Positions 1 to 6,243 of a stretch of 9,581 nt of DNA are shown here, in pieces (the first letter of the stretch is position 1; the number at the start of each line of letters is the position of its first letter). The DNA comes from Nitratireductor sp. (GTDB lineage: Bacteria > Pseudomonadota > Alphaproteobacteria > Rhizobiales > Rhizobiaceae), in the NCBI GenBank assembly GCA_020441735.1, contig JAGRLQ010000062.1:1-9581 (forward strand). The letters are read 5' to 3'. Both the position numbers and the translations under genes were made by a program. The notes beneath the pieces are model-generated. The model was not told the DNA's origin, did not search any database, and saw nothing but the letters and a program-made list of their open reading frames with translations.

Positions 1-665
1 TTGGTGGCAAAACCGCCCATCGCCTTGTAGAGGGCGGCGGGGATGTTGCGCACCTGAAACAGGAAAGTGGTGATTACCGCCCCCTTGCCTGCGGGCGCCA
101 ACTCCTTCTCCTTGGACAGGATGAGAAAGCGCGTGGTGTTGTGCGCCTCGTCCTCGACATCCACTGCAAGCGTATCAAGGCCGTAGATATCGGCGGCAAG
201 CGCCGGCGCAAGTGCGGCAATGGTGCGGTCGTTACGCTCGGCGACGAGTTTCGCCGAACCTGCGGTATCGCCACCGACCTCTGCCTTCCAGCGATGCTTG
301 CGGATGATCTTGCGGCACTGGCCCAGCGCATGAACGTGACTGTAGACGGTCTTGATGTCCTTGATCTTCACACCCGGCAGCGCCATCAGGTTGAAGCGGA
401 TGGGCAGGAAGTGCTCGCCGATGATCCAGGTCTTGTGCTGGGGCATCAGGTGGTGAATGTCGGCGACACGGCCGGCGAGCGAGTTTTCGATCGGGATCAT
501 GGCAAGATCGATCTTGCCGGCATCAAGCGCGTTGAAAACATCCTCGAACGTGTCGAACGGCAACGGTTCCATTTTCGGAAACACCTGACGGCTGGCGATT
601 TCCGAATTGGCGCCCTGGGCGCCCTGAAAGCCGATCCTGCCGGTGCGTTTTCTGTCCGTTTTCAT
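1..665 (-). CDS. pheA: Prephenate dehydratase (partial, C-terminus beyond left edge)
   Basis: Converts prephenate to phenylpyruvate (loss of water and CO2) in cytoplasmic phenylalanine synthesis. The reverse strand from the ATG at 665 gives 221 codons with no stop before the window edge. Residues ~10-180 match the periplasmic-binding-protein-like catalytic domain: GRIGFQGAQGANSE near the start, IPIENSLAGRV at ~57-67, a GDTAGSA segment at ~132-138, and the catalytic Thr-Arg-Phe triplet at 178-180 in HNTTRFLIL. From ~196 a C-terminal ACT regulatory domain begins (ITTFLFQVRNIPAALYKAMGGFA), the part that binds phenylalanine for feedback inhibition; its later motif (usually ESRP) is outside the window. 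This is the monofunctional type, with no chorismate mutase domain in front. The start at 665 places the conserved fold about ten residues in, as usual. It lies 88 nt downstream of kdsB on the same strand and is probably co-transcribed with it. Confidence 0.92.
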   Translation of the reverse strand, partial: MKTDRKRTGRIGFQGAQGANSEIASRQVFPKMEPLPFDTFEDVFNALDAGKIDLAMIPIENSLAGRVADIHHLMPQHKTWIIGEHFLPIRFNLMALPGVKIKDIKTVYSHVHALGQCRKIIRKHRWKAEVGGDTAGSAKLVAERNDRTIAALAPALAADIYGLDTLAVDVEDEAHNTTRFLILSKEKELAPAGKGAVITTFLFQVRNIPAALYKAMGGFAT

Positions 666-753
666 GATTTTGGCCTGGCATGCATTTTCCTGCCGATCGC
701 ATAGAGGCAAATGCGGCGGTAGGCAATGGGCGGCGATCGCTGCAATTCGACCT

Positions 754-1485
754 TTATCCGCCGAGCGCCTGCCTGGCTTTTTCGAGATCTTCCGGCGTGT
801 CGACCCCAAGTGGCGCGGTATCGACAATGGCAATGTCGATGCGCATGCCGTTTTCAAGCGCCCGCAACTGTTCCAGCCGCTCACGGCTCTCCAGCGCAGA
901 GGGCGGCAGGGAAACGAATTTCTCCAGCGCCTCGCGGCGATAGGCGTAAAGCCCGATATGGTGATAGAGCGGCCCGTCGCCGGAAGGTGCCGTCGCGCGG
1001 GTGAAATAGAGCGCCCGCAACCGGTTTTCGCCAATCGGCGTGCCAATGGCCTTGACCACATTCGGATTGGTCTTTTCCGCTTCGTCAGTGATTTCGGTTA
1101 CTAGGGTGGCGATATCGGCCGGTCCTTCCTTCAGCGGCGCGAGGCTTTCACGGATCAGGACGGGATCAATGGTCGGCAGATCGCCCTGAACGTTGATGAC
1201 AAAGCGCACCCTGCCTTCCGGATCAAGGATTTCAAGCGCTTCATGGATACGGTCCGATCCGGAGGGATGATCGGCCCGGGTCATCACCGCTTCGCCACCA
1301 TCGGCAATAACCGCTTCGGCGATCTCCTCGCTGTCGGTGCAGATGACCGGTCTGCCGATCGCAGCCTCCCGGGCCCGGTCGAGAACATGCAGGATCATGG
1401 CGCGGCCGTTGATGCCGGCAAGCGGTTTACCTGGCAGACGGGTGGAAGCCATGCGGGCGGGGATCAGAACGAGCGTATCATCCAT
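754..1485 (-). CDS. kdsB: 3-deoxy-manno-octulosonate cytidylyltransferase (CMP-Kdo synthetase)
   Basis: Activates Kdo: CTP + Kdo gives CMP-Kdo + PPi, the sugar donor for the LPS inner core; cytoplasmic and Mg-dependent. The product has 243 residues, normal for the family. Visible motifs are the N-terminal nucleotide-binding signature IPARMASTRLPGKPLA (8-23), HPSGSDRI (73-80) and NVQGDLP (98-104), whose Asp102 is the usual metal/substrate residue. C-terminal HHIGLYAYRREALEKF, LESRERLEQLRALENG and GVDTPEDLEKAR are all typical of KdsB. I chose the ATG at 1485 because the family normally begins a few residues before the IPARMxSTRLPGKPL motif. The frame is open to a TTG at 1539, but those extra 18 residues (including two Cys) look nothing like KdsB. 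The Shine-Dalgarno sequence is poor (GAAG about 9 nt upstream). It is first in a likely kdsB-pheA unit and divergent from cycM. Confidence 0.96.
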   Translation of the reverse strand: MDDTLVLIPARMASTRLPGKPLAGINGRAMILHVLDRAREAAIGRPVICTDSEEIAEAVIADGGEAVMTRADHPSGSDRIHEALEILDPEGRVRFVINVQGDLPTIDPVLIRESLAPLKEGPADIATLVTEITDEAEKTNPNVVKAIGTPIGENRLRALYFTRATAPSGDGPLYHHIGLYAYRREALEKFVSLPPSALESRERLEQLRALENGMRIDIAIVDTAPLGVDTPEDLEKARQALGG

Positions 1486-1547
1486 GGTGGTGGCTTCAAC
1501 GGCAGGGGAATTGCGGCAAAGCCCGCATTTCGGTGGCAAAAAGTCTC

Positions 1548-1562
1548 ATTGGATGATCCAAT
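1548..1562. repeat. Perfect 7-bp inverted repeat (operator-like)
   Basis: ATTGGAT, one central G, then ATCCAAT: a perfect palindrome with a single-base centre. Arms this close cannot form a sensible RNA hairpin, so the form suggests a dimeric DNA-binding protein site. It lies 62 nt upstream of the kdsB start and 110 nt upstream of cycM. The symmetry is read directly; operator function is inference, and no regulator is named. Confidence 0.4.
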
Positions 1563-1580
1563 ACAGGCGTTGCATGTCGT

Positions 1581-1605
1581 GCGCAAACCGATTAGTGGTT
1601 TGCGC
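1581..1605. repeat. Perfect 9-bp inverted repeat, 7-nt spacer
   Basis: GCGCAAACC (1581-1589) and GGTTTGCGC (1597-1605) are exact reverse complements separated by GATTAGT. The repeat sits 67 nt before the cycM ATG and 95 nt before the kdsB ATG. No T-tract follows on either strand, so it does not look like an intrinsic terminator. It could be an operator for a dimeric regulator or, if transcription starts upstream, a 5' leader hairpin. The sequence identity of the arms is certain; the role is inferred. Confidence 0.5.
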
Positions 1606-1672
1606 GATTTATGCGCACCGGCATTTCCGTGCCGTGAACGGAGTGGTTTGCCGGAAAGATAGAGGTTCGAAG

Positions 1673-2224
1673 ATGGATTCGTTTCGTTTAAACCAGGTCG
1701 CGATGATCGTTCTCGGCACCGTGTTCGTGCTGTTTTCCCTGACCCTGCTCAGCGAGAGCCTTTTCCACGCCGAGGCACCGGAACAGGCGGGCTTTGAAAT
1801 CGCCGCGCTTGAAGGTGAATCGGGTGGCGGCGAAGCAGCCGATGCCGGTCCTGCCTATGACCCTGTCGAACCGCTGCTTGCCAGTGCCGATCCGGCTGCC
1901 GGCGAAACTGTCTTCAAGAAATGCGCTTCCTGCCACACCTTTGAAAAAGGCGGCGCCAACAAGGTCGGCCCCAATCTCTACGGTGTCGTCGGCGGTCCGA
2001 TTGCCGCCAAGGGCGACTTCAACTACTCGGCCGCGATGAAGGAATTCGGCGCCGGCAAGAGCTGGACCTATGAGGAACTCAACGGCTTCCTGTTCAAGCC
2101 GAAATCCCACATCAAGGGAACGGCCATGGGCTTTGCCGGCTTGAAGAAGACGGACGACCGCGCCAACCTGCTGAGCTGGCTGCGCACCCAGTCCGACAGC
2201 CCTGCCCCGCTGCCAGGTTCCTGA
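1673..2224 (+). CDS. cycM: Membrane-anchored c-type cytochrome (CycM-like)
   Basis: Carries electrons at the periplasmic face of the inner membrane, in this family typically between the bc1 complex and an aa3-type cytochrome c oxidase. The 183-residue protein has a single hydrophobic segment at ~9-29 that looks like an uncleaved signal anchor, then a Gly/Glu/Ala-rich flexible linker (~41-70) and a class I cytochrome c domain (~71-172). Haem attachment is C84-A-S-C87-H88. KVGPNLYGVVGG (97-108) is the usual loop after the haem site, and Met152 in GTAMGFAGL is the likely sixth ligand. I took the ATG at 1673 because AGAGG lies 7 nt upstream and translation then starts just before the anchor; the frame is open further upstream, but that stretch is the intergenic region. 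The gene stands alone, divergent from kdsB and closed by a terminator. The cycM symbol follows the rhizobial/Bradyrhizobium naming and is by family resemblance. Confidence 0.9.
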   Translation: MDSFRLNQVAMIVLGTVFVLFSLTLLSESLFHAEAPEQAGFEIAALEGESGGGEAADAGPAYDPVEPLLASADPAAGETVFKKCASCHTFEKGGANKVGPNLYGVVGGPIAAKGDFNYSAAMKEFGAGKSWTYEELNGFLFKPKSHIKGTAMGFAGLKKTDDRANLLSWLRTQSDSPAPLPGS

Positions 2225-2245
2225 TCTGCATCGACAACAATCATG

Positions 2246-2273
2246 AAAAGCCGGGTTTCAGCCCGGCTTTTTT
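2246..2273 (+). terminator. Intrinsic terminator of cycM
   Basis: Arms AAAAGCCGGG (2246-2255) and CCCGGCTTTT (2262-2271) pair perfectly over 10 bp around a 6-nt loop, and the 3' side merges into six T residues (2268-2273). It starts 22 nt after the cycM stop, so cycM transcripts should largely end here, leaving the yej operon to its own promoter. Confidence 0.88.
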
Positions 2274-2398
2274 GTTGCCTGCCAATGGCGTCACCTGAAA
2301 TTGACCGGCTGTTTTCATTGCCTACCGTCATCAACGAACCTAATTTGTAGTGTGAGTGGAACAAGAGCACCGCACAAACGGAGGAAAACAGACCGCCC
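2274..2398 (+). promoter_or_regulatory. Leader / probable promoter region of the yej operon
   Basis: After the cycM terminator, 125 nt precede the first yej gene. A -35-like TTGACC (2301-2306) is followed 16 nt later by TACCGT (2323-2328), a poor -10. A second reading is TTGCCT (2318-2323), 17 nt, TAATTT (2341-2346). Neither is strong and I cannot choose between them. GGAGG at 2380-2384 is an excellent ribosome binding site core but lies 14 nt before the ATG at 2399, further than the usual 5-9 nt; no alternative start codon in that frame lies closer. The promoter is inference; the ribosome binding site is seen. Confidence 0.35.
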
Positions 2399-4276
2399 AT
2401 GAAACGAACCGGAAAGCTGCTGACGGCATGTTTCACCGCATTCGCAATGATTGCTCTGGCGGCAGCCAGTGCAGCGCTTGCCCAGGACAGCAGCGAAGAA
2501 CCCGCCTGGAAACACGGCGACACGCTGTTCGGGGAACTGAAATACGGACCGGATTTTGCCCATTACGATCATGTAAACCCGGATGCACCGAAAGGCGGGC
2601 GGTTCAACCAGGCATCCACCGGCGGTTTCGACTCTTTCAATCCCTTTGTGGTGCGCGGCCGGGCGGCACCGGGCCTTGCCTACACCGGTGGCATTTTGTG
2701 GGATTCGCTTTTCGAGCAATCGATCGACCAGCCAAGCGCTTCCTACGGGCTGGTAGCGGAAGCCTTCCGCTTTCCGGCGGATTACTCGTCGGCGACCTAC
2801 CGGCTCAATCCGAAAGCACGCTGGCATGACGGTGAGCCGATCACGCCGGAAGACGTTATCTGGTCACTCGAAAAGCTGAAGGAAATCCAGCCGCTCTACG
2901 CCAATTATTACCACAACGTGGTTTCAGCGGAAAAAACCGGCGATCATGAAGTAACCTTTCGCTTCGACATTACAGGAAACCGTGAACTGCCTCACATCAT
3001 TGGCGACCTGCCAGTGCTACCCAGGCATTGGTGGACGGCAAACGGAGCGGATGGCAAACCACGCGATATCAGCCAGCCGCTCAATGAAATTCCGCTGGGA
3101 TCGGGACCCTACCGCATCAAGGAGATGAAAGTCGGGGAATCCATCACCTGGGAACGGGTGAAGGATTACTGGGCGGCGGATCTCGGCGTGCGCAAGGGGC
3201 GGTTCAATTTCGATGAAATCCGTTATGTCGATTTCAGCGACCAGACGGCTGCCTGGGAAGCCTTCAAGAAAGGCGGCATCGAAGACCTGTGGATGGAAAA
3301 CCGCTCGCAGCGCTGGGCGGAAGACTACATCTTCCCGGCCTTCAAGAAAGGCGATGTGCTGCGAAAGGCGTTCCCCACCGAAGGACCGGAGACCCATCAG
3401 GCACTCTATTTCAATACAAGACGCGCCAAGTTCGCCGACAGCCGCGTACGCGAGGCGCTTACACTGCTCTATGATTTCGAGACGATGAACCGGACCCTGT
3501 TCTTCGATCTCTATACGCGCACCGACAGCTATTTCGAGGGTGGCGAGTTGCAGTCCGAAGGCATGCCGGAAGGCCGCGAGCTTGAAATTCTCGAGGAATA
3601 TCGCCGCCGGATCAATGACCGCATCTTCAGCGAGCCGTTTACCCTGCCGGTCATCAAGTCGTCTTCGGACACACGCAAGATGCAACGTGCAGCGCTGAAG
3701 CTTTTCCGGGAAGCCGGCTACAACATTTCCAACGGAAAACTACTCGACAAGGATGGCAAGCCATTCAGCATCGAGTTCCTCGGGCGCAGCCCCGTTGATG
3801 AGCGCATTGTTCTGCCCTACATCGAAAAACTGCGCCCATTGGGAATTGAGGGCTCGCTGAGGATCGTCGATGCTGCGCAATACAAGAACCGCCTCGACCA
3901 TTACGATTTCGACATGGCGACCAATGTCACGATCCAGTCGTTGTCGCCGGGCAACGAGCAGCGCGAATACTGGACCAGCGGCATCGTCGACAAGCCGGGC
4001 GGGCGCAACCTTGCCGGCATTGCCGATCCGGTGATCGATGAAATGGTGGAACGCATTATCGTCGCCAAGGACCGGGATGAACTGGTTGCCCTGACCAAGG
4101 CGCTCGACCGCATCCTGAAATTCGGCTTCTACTCCATTCCGCAGTGGCACAATCCCGACCAGTGGTATGCCTGGTGGCGCAAGCTGCAGATACCGGAGAA
4201 CCAGCCGCTCTATACAGGGCTGGATACCTGGTCGATCTCGATCGATACCGAAATCGAACGGGAACTTGAAGAATGA
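2399..4276 (+). CDS. yejA1: Peptide ABC transporter solute-binding protein, family 5 (YejA-like, first copy)
   Basis: Periplasmic receptor that captures (oligo)peptides and delivers them to the YejBE channel; E. coli YejA serves uptake of the peptide-nucleotide antibiotic microcin C. The protein has 625 residues, close to E. coli YejA. It begins with a Sec signal peptide: KR-T-GK, a hydrophobic core to ~27 and a likely cut after ALA (28/29). The mature part opens with the YejA hallmarks FGELKYGPDFAHYDHVNPDAPKGGRF (44-69) and carries the SBP family 5 signature YRLNPKARWHDGEPITPEDVIWS (~134-156). GSGPYRI, the DYWA box and NTRRAKFAD in the second half are also typical of this family. The start is supported by GGAGG upstream (spacing long, 14 nt) and by the signal peptide. 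The stop overlaps the next gene by ATGA, indicating translational coupling. It is paralogous to the next gene. The substrate in this organism is unknown from sequence. Confidence 0.93.
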   Translation: MKRTGKLLTACFTAFAMIALAAASAALAQDSSEEPAWKHGDTLFGELKYGPDFAHYDHVNPDAPKGGRFNQASTGGFDSFNPFVVRGRAAPGLAYTGGILWDSLFEQSIDQPSASYGLVAEAFRFPADYSSATYRLNPKARWHDGEPITPEDVIWSLEKLKEIQPLYANYYHNVVSAEKTGDHEVTFRFDITGNRELPHIIGDLPVLPRHWWTANGADGKPRDISQPLNEIPLGSGPYRIKEMKVGESITWERVKDYWAADLGVRKGRFNFDEIRYVDFSDQTAAWEAFKKGGIEDLWMENRSQRWAEDYIFPAFKKGDVLRKAFPTEGPETHQALYFNTRRAKFADSRVREALTLLYDFETMNRTLFFDLYTRTDSYFEGGELQSEGMPEGRELEILEEYRRRINDRIFSEPFTLPVIKSSSDTRKMQRAALKLFREAGYNISNGKLLDKDGKPFSIEFLGRSPVDERIVLPYIEKLRPLGIEGSLRIVDAAQYKNRLDHYDFDMATNVTIQSLSPGNEQREYWTSGIVDKPGGRNLAGIADPVIDEMVERIIVAKDRDELVALTKALDRILKFGFYSIPQWHNPDQWYAWWRKLQIPENQPLYTGLDTWSISIDTEIERELEE

Positions 4277-6171
4277 GCGGCGATGCGGTTCCCGGCCACC
4301 TGCCCTTCACGCGGCGCGAATTTCTCAAGACAGCGGCAGGCGGCGTTGCCCTGTTCGCGGGCGCAGGGCTGCCTTCCATCTCGCTGGCGGATAACCCCAC
4401 CGGCGTGAAGCTGTACGGACTTTCCTCCTTTGGGGAACTGAAATATCCGCCGGACTTTGCCCACTTCGCCTTTGCTGCACCCGAGGCGCCCAAAGGCGGT
4501 CGCTTCGCCTTCCAGCCGTCCTACTGGTATTACAATCAGAACACCCAGACCTTCAACACCCTGAACAGTTTCGTGCTCAAGGGCGAAGCACCGCCGCGCA
4601 TGGAATACTGCTTCGACTCGCTGATGAACTGGGCCTGGGACGAGCCGGACTCGGTCTATTGCGCGCTGGCACGGACGGTGGAGATATCGCCAGACCGCAA
4701 CACTTACCGGTTCGAGTTGCGGCCCGAGGCACGCTTTCACGACGGCAGTCCGGTGACGGCGGAAGATGTGGCCTTCTCCCACCAGATCATCAAGGAAGCC
4801 GGCCATCCGCAACTGTCGATCGACCTGACCGATCTGAACGAAGCCGTGGCGATCGATGATGCAACGGTGGAGTTGCGCTTCAATGGCGAACAGTCCGACA
4901 GGGCCATTCTTTCCATCGCCCAGTCGATACCGATCCTCTCGAAGGCCTTTCACGAGAAAATTCCCTTCGAGGACCAGGTCATGGAAATTGCGCCCGGATC
5001 TGGTCCCTGGAAGGTGGGCCGCTTTTCGGCCGGGCTTTTCATCGAATACGACCGGGCCACCGATTACTGGGCCAAGGACCTTCCCTTTGCCAGGGGTATC
5101 GACCATTTCGACACGCTGCGGATCGACTTCTTCCGCGAACGGCAACCGGCGTTCGAAGCCTTCAAGAAGGGGTCGGTGCGCTGGCGGGAGGAATACACCG
5201 CCAAAACCTGGGCAACGGAATACGCGTTTCCTGCTGTCACGGAAAAGAAGGTGGTGCGCGTCGAAATCCCTGACGAAATCCGCCCGAGCCTGCAGGGCTG
5301 GGCGGTCAATACGCGCCGGGCAAAATTCGCCGATCCCCGCACCCGCGAGGCGATTGCCGCTGCCTTCGATTACGAATGGACTAACCGCAATCTGTTCTAT
5401 GGCGCCTATACCCGCTCGCACTCGATGTTCGAGCAATCGGAATTTGCCGCCAGCGGCCTGCCCTCTGAAGCGGAACTCGAACTGCTGGAACCGCTGCGGG
5501 CCGAAGTGCCGGAAAGCGTGTTTGGCGAAGCCGTCCGGCAGGTGGAAACCGATGGCAGCGGCAACAACCGCGCCGCACTCAGAAAGGCAACCCAGCTGCT
5601 GCAGGAGGCCGGCTGGCAAAAACAGGGCGGAACGCTGGTCAATGAAAGCGGCGACGCGCTGACGATTGAATTCCTGACGCGGGCGCAGGTCTTCGAGCGC
5701 ATTCTCGGACCGTTTGTCACCAATCTGCGCACCCTTGGCATCCCGGCTGAAATCCGGCTTGTCGACCCGTCGCAGTTTCAGGCCCGGTTGGAGAGCTTCG
5801 ACTTCGATATTGTCGGCAGCCACACTGCTTTCGATCCGACCCCGAGCGCGGAGGGATTCAAGCAGTTCTTTCATTCCGACAGTGCGGCGCACAACGGCTC
5901 GCGCAATTTTCCCGGCATCCGCAACAGCGCCGTCGACAAGCTTATCGAGGTCGTCGAACGGGTCGAGAACCGCGAAGCGCTGATCGTCGCCGTTAAAGCG
6001 CTGGACAGGGTCTTGCGCGCGCACCATTTCTGGATTCCAAATTGGTATTCGCCGAATCACCGCATTGCGATGTGGGACGAATTCGGCTGGAAGGAACCCA
6101 AGCCCGACTATTTCTTTCCGGTGGAAAGACTTTGGTGGCTTGATCGCGAAAAGGCCGACGCACTTCGCTGA
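4273..6171 (+). CDS. yejA2: Peptide ABC transporter solute-binding protein, family 5 (YejA-like, second copy, Tat signal)
   Basis: Second binding protein of the same importer, 632 residues. The N-terminus has a twin-arginine signal: T13-R-R-E-F-L-K19, then a moderately hydrophobic AAGGVALFAGAGL stretch and a likely cut after SLA (39/40). That predicts export in a folded state by Tat, unlike the Sec-type first copy. The mature part repeats the YejA marks: FGELKYPPDFAHFAFAAPEAPKGGRF (53-78), YRFELRPEARFHDGSPVTAEDVAFS (~145-169), GSGPWKVG, DYWAKDLPFARG, AFKKGSVRWREEY and NTRRAKFAD. Similarity to the first copy runs end to end, so a tandem duplication (possibly ancient) is the simplest origin. 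The start codon lies inside the upstream stop (ATGA, 4273-4276), with only a weak GGGA/GAAG ribosome binding site. It is followed by a 72-nt gap with a hairpin before yejB. Different ligand range from the first copy is plausible but not shown. Confidence 0.93.
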   Translation: MSGDAVPGHLPFTRREFLKTAAGGVALFAGAGLPSISLADNPTGVKLYGLSSFGELKYPPDFAHFAFAAPEAPKGGRFAFQPSYWYYNQNTQTFNTLNSFVLKGEAPPRMEYCFDSLMNWAWDEPDSVYCALARTVEISPDRNTYRFELRPEARFHDGSPVTAEDVAFSHQIIKEAGHPQLSIDLTDLNEAVAIDDATVELRFNGEQSDRAILSIAQSIPILSKAFHEKIPFEDQVMEIAPGSGPWKVGRFSAGLFIEYDRATDYWAKDLPFARGIDHFDTLRIDFFRERQPAFEAFKKGSVRWREEYTAKTWATEYAFPAVTEKKVVRVEIPDEIRPSLQGWAVNTRRAKFADPRTREAIAAAFDYEWTNRNLFYGAYTRSHSMFEQSEFAASGLPSEAELELLEPLRAEVPESVFGEAVRQVETDGSGNNRAALRKATQLLQEAGWQKQGGTLVNESGDALTIEFLTRAQVFERILGPFVTNLRTLGIPAEIRLVDPSQFQARLESFDFDIVGSHTAFDPTPSAEGFKQFFHSDSAAHNGSRNFPGIRNSAVDKLIEVVERVENREALIVAVKALDRVLRAHHFWIPNWYSPNHRIAMWDEFGWKEPKPDYFFPVERLWWLDREKADALR

Positions 6172-6196
6172 CGCGAACCCGGTGACGGCGCGAAAT

Positions 6197-6217
6197 GCGG
6201 GAACCAGTATTTCCCGC
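6197..6217 (+). repeat. Intercistronic hairpin between yejA2 and yejB
   Basis: GCGGGAA (6197-6203) and TTCCCGC (6211-6217) are exact complements around a 7-nt loop, in the only sizeable gap of the operon (6172-6243). No T-run follows, so it is not an obvious terminator. In other importer operons (malE-malF is the classic case) a structure at this point stabilises the upstream mRNA so that binding protein outnumbers permease. The same role here is an inference. Confidence 0.45.
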
Positions 6218-6243
6218 CCAAATGACGGGGTATTCCACCAGGC

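Larger units (their letters stand above)
1486..1672. promoter_or_regulatory. Divergent cycM / kdsB intergenic region
   Basis: These 187 nt separate two genes transcribed away from each other, so they must hold promoters for both. It carries two perfect inverted repeats (listed separately) and no ORF that looks real. On the minus strand a weak -35/-10-like pair can be read, TTGCGC (revcomp of 1598-1603 region) followed after 17 nt by TATTGG; this would overlap both repeats. No good sigma-70 match is seen toward cycM. AGAGG at 1661-1665 is the ribosome binding site for cycM, 7 nt before its ATG. The promoter assignments are inference and weak; the region's role is clear from gene orientation. 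Confidence 0.6.

Noticed and set aside
733..740. Palindrome GCGATCGC in the kdsB-pheA gap, near a similar CGATCGC at 694-700.
   Set aside because: A short GC-rich palindrome expected by chance here; no flanking symmetry or terminator-like T-run was found.
141..1104. Plus-strand open frames across pheA and kdsB (for example 141-704 and 643-1104).
   Set aside because: They are antisense shadows of two clearly identified minus-strand enzymes and show no domain of their own.
1486..1539. An 18-residue N-terminal extension of kdsB from a TTG at 1539.
   Set aside because: Rare start codon, no ribosome binding site and no resemblance to KdsB. The ATG at 1485 gives the standard N-terminus.
1611..1640. 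Possible third stem around GCACCGGCATTTCCGTGCC before cycM.
   Set aside because: The arms do not pair cleanly (mismatch or bulge inside a short stem), so it is not distinguishable from chance.
1337..1672. Upstream extension of the cycM frame back to 1337, overlapping kdsB.
   Set aside because: It would translate the intergenic region and part of kdsB in antisense. The ATG at 1673 has a good ribosome binding site and is followed at once by the membrane anchor.
2399..2431. A lipobox-like L-T-A-C at residues 8-11 of YejA1, hinting at a lipoprotein.
   Set aside because: The Cys comes before, not after, the hydrophobic core, so the signal would be only 10 residues long. A normal signal peptidase I site (ALA|Q at 28/29) fits better.
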